Assembly: GCA_030429235.1 (NCBI GenBank)
Contig: JAUIDB010000026.1
Coordinates: 1 to 61,151 of the forward strand
Source: Thermoanaerobaculia bacterium
GTDB taxonomy: Bacteria > Acidobacteriota > Thermoanaerobaculia > Multivoradales > JAIOJS01
Length of the DNA: 61,151 nt
Direction of reading: 5' to 3'
The notes beneath the pieces were generated by a model. That model saw only the letters and a program-made list of their open reading frames with translations, was not told the origin of the DNA and searched no databases. A program made the translations under genes and the position numbers. Positions 25,922-35,582 of this stretch are shown here, one piece after another (the stretch's first letter is position 1; each line of letters begins with the position of its first letter).

Positions 25922-26261
25922 TGGGTGTACTCGGGTAGCCCGAAGCCGATCGACTACGGGTGGGCTCGAAACCCGAAGGGGAGCCGAGCCCGGGTTCCTC
26001 AGCGGAGTGAATGGCCTCGGTCCTCGCCGGGTTCTCCGGTGCGGCCAAGGTAGACAGCTCCATATTGTAGCGGACGAGAGGCCGAACCGCGTGGCCAACC
26101 GCTCCAGGTGGCTCGCATCCCCACCGCCGTTCGACGGAACGCGCCTTCGGTAGGTGGCGAATGCCCTGTCTCGCAGGGGGCTGGTCTGGTAGACTGCGCT
26201 CCCCCGGGCCTCCCCCGGGACCCAACAAATCCCCATCCATAGCCGTCCAAGGGAGGACGAA
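25922..26261. other. divergent intergenic region between the GAF gene and sucC
   Basis: About 340 nt with no convincing gene. On the plus strand TGGTAGACT (26187-26195) could be an extended -10 for sucC, but no good -35 is seen. A CCCGGG/CCCGGG inverted repeat (around 26203-26219) lies in the presumed sucC leader, and GGGAGGA (26251-26257) is its ribosome-binding site. Confidence 0.5.
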
Positions 26262-27430
<1,169 letters not shown>

Positions 27431-27431
<1 letters not shown>

Positions 27432-28303
27432 TGGCGATCTGGGTGAACAACGATACGCGCCTGCTGGTGCAGGGCATTACCGGCAAGGAGGGTGAGTTCC
27501 ACGCCCTGGGGTGTCGCGACTACGGTACTCAGGTCGTGGCGGGAGTCACGCCGGGCAAGGGGGGGCAGGAAGTCCAGGGGATTCCGGTCTTCGACTCCGT
27601 GGCCGAGGCTCGAGCCGAGACCGGCTGCAACGCGACCATGATCTTCGTGCCGCCACCGTTCGCCGCCGACGCGGTCATGGAAGCGGCCGCGGCCGGCATC
27701 GAACTGGTGGTCTGTATCACCGAGGGCATCCCCGTGACCGACATGATGCGGGTCAAGGCCTTCCTCCAGGATCATCCGACGCGGCTGGTCGGACCGAACT
27801 GCCCGGGGGTCATCACTCCGGGGCAGGCCAAGATCGGCATCATGCCGGGTCACATCCATACCCCTGGCAAGGTGGGAGTCGTCAGCCGATCCGGTACGCT
27901 GACCTACGAAGCCGTCTGGCAGCTGTCCAACGTGGGGCTGGGACAATCGACCTGCGTAGGTATCGGCGGAGATCCGATCAACGGTACCAACTTCATCGAT
28001 GTGCTGGCCGCCTTCAAGGACGACCCGGACACCGAGGCGGTCATCCTGATCGGCGAGATCGGGGGCAGTGCCGAGGAAGAGGCGGCAGAGTGGGTGCAAG
28101 CCAACTTCGATCGTCCGGTCGTCGGTTTCATCGCCGGAGCTACGGCTCCTCCCGGACGCCGCATGGGGCATGCCGGAGCCATCGTCGCGGGTGGCAAGGG
28201 CACGGCGGCCGCCAAGAAGGAAGCCCTGACGGCGGCGGGAATCCATGTGGTCGATTCGCCCGCGGTCATGGGCGAGACGGTTCTCGAGGCCCTCGGACGC
28301 TAG
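27431..28303 (+). CDS. sucD: succinyl-CoA synthetase alpha subunit
   Basis: A 290-residue alpha subunit carrying the phosphohistidine intermediate. Visible are the CoA-binding [36 protein letters not shown], the nucleotide-pocket segment [30 protein letters not shown] and the active-site His247 in [15 protein letters not shown]. It forms a heterotetramer with SucC. The TGATG junction couples its translation to sucC. A GC-rich hairpin follows 5 nt after the stop. Confidence 0.97.
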
Positions 28304-28308
28304 GAAAG

Positions 28309-28333
28309 GGGCGCCACGGGATTCGTGGCGCCC
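28309..28333 (+). terminator. 9-bp hairpin after sucD
   Basis: GGGCGCCAC (28309-28317) pairs perfectly with GTGGCGCCC (28325-28333) over a 7-nt loop, 5 nt after the sucD stop. No T run follows. The right arm contains a GTG in frame with the next gene, which argues that the ATG at 28343 is the real start there. Confidence 0.5.
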
Positions 28334-28342
28334 ACCCCGACC

Positions 28343-29092
28343 ATGGAAGACACCACGACATCGCCGACCCTGCGTCGGCCCAGCGGAGGCGGCTGGCTCG
28401 CCCTGGTGGGAGGAGGAGAGTTTAGCTTTGGCGAGACGGTCGATGCCGATGCCGCCTGGCTCGAACACGCCGCCCCGGGGACGGTTGGCTTCGTACCGAC
28501 CGCGAGCGGTTCCACCGACTACGGCGAGAACCTGGCGGAGTACCTTCGAGAGACTTTCGAGCGGAAGGTCGAGACGGTGCCCGTGTTTCGCAGTCGAGAC
28601 GCTCGACGGCGTAAGAACTGCGATCGACTGGCCGGTCTCTCTGCGGTCTATCTCGGCGGAGGACTGGTCGATCAGCTGGTCGACACGATCTCGGGGACGA
28701 CCTTCTCCGAGGCGCTGTTGCAGCACCTGCGGTCTGACGGAGTGGTCGTGGGCATTGCGGCCGCAGCCCAGGCGCTGGGGGCGTGGGCCCACAGTCCGCT
28801 GCGGCGCGAGGCTACGCCCGGACTCAGCTGGTTGCCGGGGGGCGTAGTCGAGCCGAACTTCGATCCGGGGCACGACCGCCGCCTCCGCCAACTGATGCAG
28901 GTTCCGGGGGTCGCGTTCGGGTTGGGGATTCCGGCCGGCTCGGCGATCCTCCTCGGACCGGAAGGGGTGGTCGAGACGGTGGGGGTTTCCTTCCTGCTCG
29001 ACGACCCCGAAGGGGAGTACCGGATCCTCGGAGAGGCCGACCCCGAACCACCGCCAGTAGCCGAGGTTCCGCCTCGAGACGACGCGCTCTGA
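28343..29092 (+). CDS. peptidase S51/cyanophycinase-like fold protein lacking the catalytic serine
   Basis: About 249 residues with a class-I-glutamine-amidotransferase-like fold resembling peptidase S51/cyanophycinase. LALVGGGEF (19-27) opens the domain, FVPTASG (50-56) and VYLGGG (102-107) follow, and then comes the nucleophile elbow. In active members this reads G-T-S-A-G; here it is GIAAAAQ (137-143), so the serine is alanine. The rest (LGIPAGSAILLGPEGVVETVG) is intact. It may be a pseudo-enzyme with a binding role. It lies between sucD and ndk but is separated from both by hairpins. Start ATG 28343; GTG 28325 is an alternative. Confidence 0.7.
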   Translation: MEDTTTSPTLRRPSGGGWLALVGGGEFSFGETVDADAAWLEHAAPGTVGFVPTASGSTDYGENLAEYLRETFERKVETVPVFRSRDARRRKNCDRLAGLSAVYLGGGLVDQLVDTISGTTFSEALLQHLRSDGVVVGIAAAAQALGAWAHSPLRREATPGLSWLPGGVVEPNFDPGHDRRLRQLMQVPGVAFGLGIPAGSAILLGPEGVVETVGVSFLLDDPEGEYRILGEADPEPPPVAEVPPRDDAL

Positions 29093-29128
29093 CGGCCTCC
29101 CGGTCCGTTTCGCATTTGATGTTCACTC

Positions 29129-29148
29129 TCCGGCACCGCAGTGCCGGA
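29129..29148 (+). other. 8-bp hairpin before ndk
   Basis: TCCGGCAC (29129-29136) and GTGCCGGA (29141-29148) form a perfect stem with a CGCA loop, 36 nt after the preceding gene's stop and 46 nt before the ndk start. It could terminate the upstream message or structure the ndk leader; there is no T tract. Confidence 0.5.
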
Positions 29149-29194
29149 TCCACGATTCGCAACAATCACTTCAGACAGTTCAGGAGATACGACC

Positions 29195-29617
29195 ATGGAG
29201 CAGACGCTCGCCATCCTCAAGCCCGATAGCTACGCCAACGGCAACGCCGGAAAGATCCTCGCCCACCTCGAAGCCGAGGGGTTCACCATCCGTGGATTGC
29301 GGGTGGTCCACCTGACCGAGGCGCAGGCTGGTGCCTTCTACGCCGTCCATTCCGAACGCCCCTTCTTCGGCAGCCTGGTCGAGTTCATGACCAGCGGCCC
29401 CTGCATTCCGGTCGCCCTGGAGCGTGAGAACGCGGTCAAGGGACTGCGCGAAGTGATGGGAGCGACCAATCCGGCCGAAGCCGCCGAGGGCACGATCCGC
29501 AAGCTGTACGCGGCCAACATCGAGAACAATGCCATCCACGGTAGCGACTCGCCCGAGAACGCCGCCATCGAGCTGGCCTTCTTCTTCTCGTCGAGCGATC
29601 TGATCGCCGCCCGTTAG
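29195..29617 (+). CDS. ndk: nucleoside diphosphate kinase
   Basis: The 140-residue enzyme transfers the gamma-phosphate of ATP to other (d)NDPs through a phosphohistidine. QTLAILKPDSYANGNAGKIL is the N-terminal signature, FYAVHSERPFFGSLVEFMTSGP the substrate loop, and the catalytic histidine is His115 in NAIHGSDSPENA. The ATG at 29195 has AGGAG about 9 nt upstream and gives the normal family length. It follows sucCD and the S51-like gene in the same direction. Confidence 0.97.
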   Translation: MEQTLAILKPDSYANGNAGKILAHLEAEGFTIRGLRVVHLTEAQAGAFYAVHSERPFFGSLVEFMTSGPCIPVALERENAVKGLREVMGATNPAEAAEGTIRKLYAANIENNAIHGSDSPENAAIELAFFFSSSDLIAAR

Positions 29618-29623
29618 GAAATC

Positions 29624-29652
29624 GTCCCGGCCGTGGTTGCCTCGGCCGGGAC
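29624..29652. terminator. 10-bp hairpin between convergent ndk and histidine kinase genes
   Basis: GTCCCGGCCG (29624-29633) pairs perfectly with CGGCCGGGAC (29643-29652) with a 9-nt loop. It fills the 43-nt gap between two converging stops, so it likely acts in both directions. No T tract on either side. Confidence 0.6.
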
Positions 29653-29660
29653 CAGTCAAC

Positions 29661-31043
29661 TCAGGACCGAGAAGAGGGCAGTGTCAGTCTGAACTCGGTC
29701 TGGTAGCCGGCGGCTACCTCGCCTGGCCCGAGCCAGACCTGCCAACCGTGGCGGGCGGCGATCTCTTGCACCAGGGCGAGGCCCAACCCGCGACCGTCGC
29801 GCTTGGTCGAGGTGAACGGCCGAAAGGCTTCGGTGCGCATCTCGGGCGCGAGGCCGGGGCCGCTGTCGAGCAGCCGCAGCACGGTGCGGTGGGGATCGAC
29901 TTCGATCGCCGCTGCGATCACCCGTCGCTCGCCGTCGGGGAGGGCCGTCACCGCTTCGAGCGCGTTGCGGAACACGTTGACGACCAGTTGTTCGAGCTGG
30001 TTCTTGTCGGCGTCGACGATGACGGTTCTGGGTCGGGTGAGCCACTCGGAGCGGACCGAGGCTTGCTTCAGCTCCGGGGCGAAGAGGTGCAGGATGTCGT
30101 CGATCAGGGGTACCAGATCGCAGGGTCGTCTCTCGGGGGGTGGCAGCCGGACCACTTCGGCGAAACCGTTGATGAAGCCACTCAACCCCAGGAGTCGCGT
30201 GTCGGCGATGGTCAGCGAGGCCTGCAGGGCGTCGCGATCCCCGGCCGGCAAGCCCGATGCCATTTCGCGACAGGACCCGAGGAGCGAGCTCACCGCTCCG
30301 ACCGAGTTGCCGACCTCGTGCGAGATGGTTCGGATCAGCTGACCGTAGGCGCGGCGTTCGGAATCGAGGAGCTCTCGCGTCAGCTCCTCGAGTACGAAGA
30401 AACGGCGGGGAAACCCACGGTCGAAGAAGTGGCCAGCCGAGGCCTTGAACTGTTGTCCCCGGAAGTCGACCAGGGTCGATCCGCTGGGCTCCAGCTCGAC
30501 GAGGACGGTGCCCAGGGGCCGGGTTTCTGCGCTGTCGCCGGAGTTCAGGGTCGAGCGATCGCTCCCCAATTCGGTCAGGGGGCGCCCCACGATGTCTGGC
30601 TCGTCGAGGCGTAGGAGGCGCCCGGCCTCCGGGTTGATCTGGGCGATGGTCTGGTGATGGTCGAGGATGATGACCGCCACCGGAGCTGCCTCCAGCAGTC
30701 GCTCTAGGAAGTAGTTCCTCTCCGAACTGAGCAGGCGTTCTTCCCGCAATCGCTCCGACATCGAGTTGAAGAGCAGGATCAGGTCGTCGACCTCACTGCG
30801 GCCGGTGCTGCGGAACTTGGCCGTGAAGTCCTGTTCTTTGAGAAGCTCGGTACCCAGCTGGGCGAGCCGGTTGGGGAGCCGGCCCTGCGAGTAGGCCCGG
30901 AATCCCAAACCCAGCGACAGCAGGAGGATCCCTTCACTGAGCAGGAACCAGACGCCGTGCGATCGCAGGAAGTAGAAGAGGCAGGCGGCCAGGCCGACGT
31001 GCAGAAGGGTCCAGTGGAGACCGAAACGGACGGCGCTACTCAT
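29661..31043 (-). CDS. NtrY-like sensor histidine kinase
   Basis: A 460-residue membrane kinase: two TM segments (about 8-27 and 32-50), a HAMP-like linker (about 55-105), a PAS domain (about 115-220, AAPVAVIILDHHQTIAQINPEAG), the dimerisation/phosphoacceptor block SHEVGNSVGAV with His242, and a HATPase domain (LEQLVVNVFRNALEAV, DSGPGLAP, FTSTKRDGRGLGLALV). The layout is that of NtrY, the usual partner of NtrC-type regulators. It is the last gene of the exporter operon, 12 nt after the regulator gene. The extracytoplasmic part is almost absent, so it probably senses membrane state. Confidence 0.93.
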   Translation of the reverse strand: MSSAVRFGLHWTLLHVGLAACLFYFLRSHGVWFLLSEGILLLSLGLGFRAYSQGRLPNRLAQLGTELLKEQDFTAKFRSTGRSEVDDLILLFNSMSERLREERLLSSERNYFLERLLEAAPVAVIILDHHQTIAQINPEAGRLLRLDEPDIVGRPLTELGSDRSTLNSGDSAETRPLGTVLVELEPSGSTLVDFRGQQFKASAGHFFDRGFPRRFFVLEELTRELLDSERRAYGQLIRTISHEVGNSVGAVSSLLGSCREMASGLPAGDRDALQASLTIADTRLLGLSGFINGFAEVVRLPPPERRPCDLVPLIDDILHLFAPELKQASVRSEWLTRPRTVIVDADKNQLEQLVVNVFRNALEAVTALPDGERRVIAAAIEVDPHRTVLRLLDSGPGLAPEMRTEAFRPFTSTKRDGRGLGLALVQEIAARHGWQVWLGPGEVAAGYQTEFRLTLPSSRS

Positions 31044-31055
31044 CGGCGCCCAGAC

Positions 31056-32498
31056 TCACTCGAGACGAGACCGGCCCCCTTCCGCCTCGGCCTCCGGCGA
31101 GAGTCCGTGCTTTTCCAATCGCCGATAGAGGGCCTGGCGGCTCAAGCCCAGGGACTCGGCGACCCGGGTCAAGTTGCCGTCGTAGTGTTCCAGCGCCTCA
31201 CGGATCATCGCCGCCTCGACCTGACTCAAGGTCATGCTCCCAGGGCGGGGGAGCGCGGTGGGTCCCAACGGCTCTCCCGGCTCGATCGACCGGAGCCCCG
31301 GCACGTCGATGGTGGTCTCCGGTAGGACGAGCACGGCCCGTTCGAGCGTCTGCACGAGTTGACGGACGTTGCCTGGCCAGGGTTGTTTTCGGAGCCAGTT
31401 CTGGGCTGCCGGTGTCAAGGCCCGCTCCTCCACGTTGTAGCGGCGGCAGGCCGCCTGCAAGACAAACGCCGCCAGGTGCGGGATGTCGGAACGGCGGTCT
31501 CTAAGGGCCGGCAGTCGGATGGTGATGAGGTTGATCCGGTAGAGCAGGTCTTCGCGGAACCCCCCGGTTCGGACGAGCTCCGGCAGGTCGGCGTTGGTGG
31601 CGGAGACCACCCGGACGTCGGCCGTCTGCGGCGTGCTGGAACCCAAGACTTCGAAGGTATGGTCCTGGAGGACCCGCAGCAGCTTGACCTGCGAGCTGCC
31701 GTCGACCTCTCCGATCTCGTCGAGAAAGATGGTGCCTCCGTCGGCGCGGGCGAATCGCCCCGTGCGCTCCCGCTTGGCGTCGGTGAAGGCGCCGCGGACG
31801 TGGCCGAACATCTCGCTCTCGAAGAGGGTCGAGGAGACTCCGCCGAGGTTCACCTTGACGAAGGGGCCGCGACGCCGCCGGCTGTTGCGGTGGATGGCGG
31901 TTGCGACGAGTTCCTTGCCGGTGCCGCTCTCCCCGACGATCAGCACCGGGGCCTCGGTGGGCGCGACGCGTTCGACCAGAGCGAGGACCTTCAGGAAGGC
32001 TGGGTCGCGGCCCACGAGACCTTCGAGATCGAGTCGCGATTCGAGGGCCTCTCGGGTGGGGACCTCTTGGGTCTGCCCGTCCGGCTCCCGGCCCAGGGTC
32101 AGAGCCGTCTCGATCGAACGCAGCAGCTGTTCGTTGGACCAGGGTTTGTTGATGAAGTCGGCGGCGCCCAGTTTCATCCCCTGGACCGCGAGATCGATCG
32201 AGCCCCAGGCGGTCATCAGGATGACCGGCAGGTCGGGGGAGTCTCGGCGTAGGTCGCGCAGGAGCCGGAGACCTTCGTCGCCGCTCGTCTGGCGCGAGAA
32301 GTTCATGTCCTGGAGGACGAGATCGAAGGCCTCGGCGGCCACCAGGGCCCGAGCGCCCTCGGCGGACTCTGCCGAGCGGCAGAGGTACCCCGCTCGTCCT
32401 AGCAACAAGGTCAGCGAGGCGACGACTGTGGCGTCGTCGTCGGCGACCAGGATGCGTGGCGGTGGGTGCCTCCCGGCTTCGCTTCGGGATTCACTCAC
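31056..32498 (-). CDS. NtrC-family sigma-54-dependent response regulator
   Basis: The 480-residue activator has a receiver domain with phosphoacceptor Asp64 (VLQDMNF), a sigma-54 AAA+ domain with Walker A GESGTGKE (189-196), the sigma-54-contacting loop GAFTDA (236-241) and a Walker B segment GGTIFLDEIGE, then a Fis-type helix-turn-helix at the C-terminus (LTRVAESLGLSRQALYRRLEKHG). It should open sigma-54 promoters. The GTG start overlaps the upstream permease stop by 8 nt. A strong -24/-12 element and a palindrome lie upstream of this same operon, so self-activation of the exporter is the natural reading. Confidence 0.95.
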   Translation of the reverse strand: MSESRSEAGRHPPPRILVADDDATVVASLTLLLGRAGYLCRSAESAEGARALVAAEAFDLVLQDMNFSRQTSGDEGLRLLRDLRRDSPDLPVILMTAWGSIDLAVQGMKLGAADFINKPWSNEQLLRSIETALTLGREPDGQTQEVPTREALESRLDLEGLVGRDPAFLKVLALVERVAPTEAPVLIVGESGTGKELVATAIHRNSRRRRGPFVKVNLGGVSSTLFESEMFGHVRGAFTDAKRERTGRFARADGGTIFLDEIGEVDGSSQVKLLRVLQDHTFEVLGSSTPQTADVRVVSATNADLPELVRTGGFREDLLYRINLITIRLPALRDRRSDIPHLAAFVLQAACRRYNVEERALTPAAQNWLRKQPWPGNVRQLVQTLERAVLVLPETTIDVPGLRSIEPGEPLGPTALPRPGSMTLSQVEAAMIREALEHYDGNLTRVAESLGLSRQALYRRLEKHGLSPEAEAEGGRSRLE

Positions 32499-33672
32499 TG
32501 CGCAGGGCGTCCGCCGCGTCGACTCGCGTCGCGAGCCAGCTGGGATAGAGACCGCAGAGGAGCGTGAGTGAGTACATGACGAGGATTGAGGTGACCAGCG
32601 CGGTGAGGAAGACGGAGCGGGAGATGTCGCCGATCAAGTCCAGAAAGGGCAGCTGCACGAGAAGCCCGACTCCGAGGGCGAGACTCGCGGTGGTGACCAA
32701 CGCCAGTTCCGACAGGATCTGCTGGTAGATCTCGCGTCGGTGAGCGCCGACCGCTCGCCGCAGTCCCAGTTCGCGGGTGCGTTGGGTGACATTCTGCCAC
32801 AGGACTCCGATGAGCCCCAGGGCGACCATGAGCAGAAGGAAGCTACCGACGACTCCGGCGATGACCAACGGGGCGAGCCGGAAGTTCCGCGAGGTGCGGC
32901 GCAGTCCCTCGAGATCGCGAATCTCGAACGACCAGCCTGGAGCGACCGCGCGCAGGCGCTCCACCAGGACCTCCTCGAACTCGGCGGGCGTATCCGGTTG
33001 GACGCGCACCACGAGATCGCGCAAAAGCCGTTCCTCCGGATCGAGGTTCTTGCGCTGGAAGACGTAGTTGCTCTGGGCCGAGAGTTCTCCGTCCTCTCGA
33101 AAGTCGGAGATCACTCCGACGACCCGGTACTCTGGGTCTTCAGGGTCGCGGGGCAGGGACTGTCCGATGGGATCTCCCGCAAAGGCCTCGTTCGCCAGGT
33201 CGCGATCGATGACGATGGCGGTCCAGGGTTTGGCGTCGTCTTCGTCGGTGAACCAGCGGCCAGCCACCAGCTCGAGTCGCATCACGTCGAGGAAGTCGTC
33301 GGTCACTTCGTTGACCTGCATGTCGAGATTGGCGAGGGTGCGGGTGGAGCCGCCCATCTCGAAGGGCAGGGTGAGAACACCGGCTGCACTCTCCACCGCC
33401 TCCAGCCGCTGGGCTTCGACGAGGACGTGGCGTAGGGTCTCTACCTGATCGGCCTGCCAGTTGCTGTCACCGGTGCGGCCGTCTCCGGTTTCGATCTGCA
33501 CTCCCCAGACATGGTTCCATTCGAACCCGAGGGGCTGTCGGTGGTTGTTCCACAGGAAGCAGGAGAGAGCAACCACGGAGAAGGTGACGAGAAACGCCAC
33601 GAAGATCTCCACCATCAGGAGGGCGTTGGTGGTCTTCTTGCGCCAGGCGAGTTTGAGTAGGTGCTTGATCAC
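32491..33672 (-). CDS. MacB/FtsX-type ABC transporter permease
   Basis: A 393-residue permease with the MacB topology: one N-terminal TM (about 14-38, TTNALLMVEIFVAFLVTFSVVALS), a periplasmic MacB_PCD-like domain, and three C-terminal TM helices with the FtsX core (GVLWQNVTQRTRELGLRRAVGAHRREIYQQILSE is split around residue 300, then TALVTSILVMYSLTLL). GTG at 33672 is chosen: AAGGAAG lies just upstream and the start overlaps the previous stop by 4 nt (GTGA). With the next permease it likely forms a heterodimeric exporter driven by the ATPase at 34917. Confidence 0.9.
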   Translation of the reverse strand: MIKHLLKLAWRKKTTNALLMVEIFVAFLVTFSVVALSCFLWNNHRQPLGFEWNHVWGVQIETGDGRTGDSNWQADQVETLRHVLVEAQRLEAVESAAGVLTLPFEMGGSTRTLANLDMQVNEVTDDFLDVMRLELVAGRWFTDEDDAKPWTAIVIDRDLANEAFAGDPIGQSLPRDPEDPEYRVVGVISDFREDGELSAQSNYVFQRKNLDPEERLLRDLVVRVQPDTPAEFEEVLVERLRAVAPGWSFEIRDLEGLRRTSRNFRLAPLVIAGVVGSFLLLMVALGLIGVLWQNVTQRTRELGLRRAVGAHRREIYQQILSELALVTTASLALGVGLLVQLPFLDLIGDISRSVFLTALVTSILVMYSLTLLCGLYPSWLATRVDAADALRSE

Positions 33673-34904
33673 GAGGCACTTCCTTTCAGGCCGTCGACAG
33701 GATCGAGACGCGACATGCGCCAGGCCGGGTAGGCTCCGGACAGGACGCCGAACAGGAGAGCGCCGGCCATGCCCCAACCGAACACTCGGAGGTTGAGGGC
33801 GAATTCTGCGTAGGGGATGACCCCACTATCGTTGATCGCGGCCAGCACCAGGGCCGAAAGCCCGAGGCCCAGGAGGCCCCCGAGAACGGTGAGCACCACG
33901 TTCTCGAGCACGAATTGCAGCAGCAGGTGGCCGCGCGAGGCCCCGAAGGAGCGGCGGACGCCGATCTCCGAGGCGCGCTCCAGGATGCGAGACACGTTGA
34001 GATTCACCAGGTTCAGGGTCGGCAGCATCAGGAAGAGGAGAGCCGCGAGTCCGAGAGCAGCGCGGAGGCGGCCCGGATGGCTGCTCTGCATCCGCTGCCC
34101 GAAGAGCTGTCGCGACACGAACTCGAAGAAGGTGTCGGCTCCCGAGATCACGGTGTCGTAGCCCTCGGGCGGTGGCATCGCGGAAACCCGGGCCGCGTAC
34201 TCGGCTCGGATCTGGTCGAAGTCGGAGCGTCGTTCGGCCAGCAGCAGAGCCATGAAGTCCCCGCGGTATTGCTGCCGGTAGTCCTCGGTGCGCGCGGTGG
34301 TGTAGGGGATCCAGATCTCAGAATAAGGCACGATCCGCACGATCGGGACGTCCCTGACGACTCCGATGACTTCGAACGATCGACCATCGATTCGTATGGT
34401 TTCGCCCAGGGCCTGGCCCGCTCCGAAGAACTTGCCCCGCGTCGTTTCGTTCAGCACCGCCACCTGTCGGCGTTCGTTGAAATCGTGGGCGTCGATGGTG
34501 CGTCCTTCGATCAGCTCGAAGTCCAGGATCCGCCAGAAGGCATCGTCGGTCGCCTTGAGGAAGGACCGGATCTTCTCACCGCCTACGTAGCTGGTGACGT
34601 TGCCCTGCAGGCGGAAGAACGAGACCTCCTCGACTCCGGGCAGATCGCGGGCGCAGTGGTCGAGGACCTTGAAGCCGGGGAAGCCGGTTCCCGAGCCGGT
34701 CTCACTCTGGATCGAAACCCCGAACACTCCGAGGGTCCGGTGTCCCCGGGTCTCGGGAGCATGGGGGGCGAACACATGGTCCAGGAGGGCGGTGACGACC
34801 ATCAGTACCAGGAGCGTGAAGCTGATTCCAAACAGACTGATGGCGGTGAAGAACTTGCGGCGCCTCAGGACCTTGAGGGCGATCTGTAGATAGCTGCGAA
34901 GCAT
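33669..34904 (-). CDS. MacB/FtsX-type ABC transporter permease
   Basis: This 411-residue permease begins LQIALKVLRRRKFFTAISLFGIS with the N-terminal TM, has a periplasmic MacB_PCD-like region (about 45-270) and a C-terminal FtsX domain (NVSRILERASEIGVRRSFGASRGHLLLQF, then GLSALVLAA and ALLFGVLSGAYPAWRMSRLDPVDGLK). The ending PxxxLK is typical of MacB-like permeases. It is distinct from the permease encoded downstream, so the transporter probably pairs two different subunits. The ATPase gene lies 12 nt upstream. Confidence 0.92.
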   Translation of the reverse strand: MLRSYLQIALKVLRRRKFFTAISLFGISFTLLVLMVVTALLDHVFAPHAPETRGHRTLGVFGVSIQSETGSGTGFPGFKVLDHCARDLPGVEEVSFFRLQGNVTSYVGGEKIRSFLKATDDAFWRILDFELIEGRTIDAHDFNERRQVAVLNETTRGKFFGAGQALGETIRIDGRSFEVIGVVRDVPIVRIVPYSEIWIPYTTARTEDYRQQYRGDFMALLLAERRSDFDQIRAEYAARVSAMPPPEGYDTVISGADTFFEFVSRQLFGQRMQSSHPGRLRAALGLAALLFLMLPTLNLVNLNVSRILERASEIGVRRSFGASRGHLLLQFVLENVVLTVLGGLLGLGLSALVLAAINDSGVIPYAEFALNLRVFGWGMAGALLFGVLSGAYPAWRMSRLDPVDGLKGSAS

Positions 34905-34916
34905 CGTCGGCGCTCC

Positions 34917-35582
34917 CTACTGAACCTGTCGGCCGTCGAAGAGTCGTACCGTGCGATCGGCGCAGTCGGCCATTCGCTGGTCGTGGGTCACCATGACCAC
35001 GGTCGAGCCCGCGTCGTGGCGCTGCTTCAGGAGGTCCATGATCTCGTCGCCCATCCGGCTGTCGAGGTTTCCGGTCGGTTCGTCGGCGAGCAGGATCTGG
35101 GGTGCCCCGACGATGGCGCGGGCCACGGCGACCCGTTGCTGCTGGCCGCCGGAGAGCTGGTTGGGGAAGTGGAAGATCCGCGACGACAGCCCCACCTGAT
35201 CGAGGGCTTCGCGGGCGAGCCGACGGCGCTCTCGGCCGCTGACGCCCGGGCGGTACAGGAGCGGTACTTCCACGTTGTCGACGACGTTGAGATCCTGTAC
35301 CAGGTGGAAGCTCTGGAAGACAAAGCCGATCTTCCGATTGCGCAGCCGCGACAGCTTGCGATCGCTCTGGCCCCCGATCGATTGATCGTCGAGGAGAAGC
35401 TCGCCGGCGTCTGGGGTGTCGAGTAGTCCCATCAGGTTGAGCAGAGTGGTCTTGCCGCAGCCCGAGGGGCCCATGATCGCGACGAACTCGCCATCGGCGA
35501 TCGACAGGGTGACGGCATCGAGCGCCAGGGTCTCGATCCGCTCCGTGTGGTAGGACTTGGTGACGTTGTTCAGCTGGATCAT
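34917..35582 (-). CDS. LolD/MacB-type ABC transporter ATP-binding protein
   Basis: A 221-residue ATPase with Walker A GPSGCGKT (about 39-46), Q-loop [19 protein letters not shown], signature [14 protein letters not shown], Walker B LLADEPTGNLD and H-loop VMVTHDQ. It is of the MacB/LolD subclass that powers mechanotransmission-type exporters. It overlaps the upstream membrane-fusion gene by 4 nt (ATGA) and is followed by two permease genes. Substrates of such systems include peptides, lipoproteins and drugs; none can be chosen here. Confidence 0.95.
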   Translation of the reverse strand: MIQLNNVTKSYHTERIETLALDAVTLSIADGEFVAIMGPSGCGKTTLLNLMGLLDTPDAGELLLDDQSIGGQSDRKLSRLRNRKIGFVFQSFHLVQDLNVVDNVEVPLLYRPGVSGRERRRLAREALDQVGLSSRIFHFPNQLSGGQQQRVAVARAIVGAPQILLADEPTGNLDSRMGDEIMDLLKQRHDAGSTVVMVTHDQRMADCADRTVRLFDGRQVQ

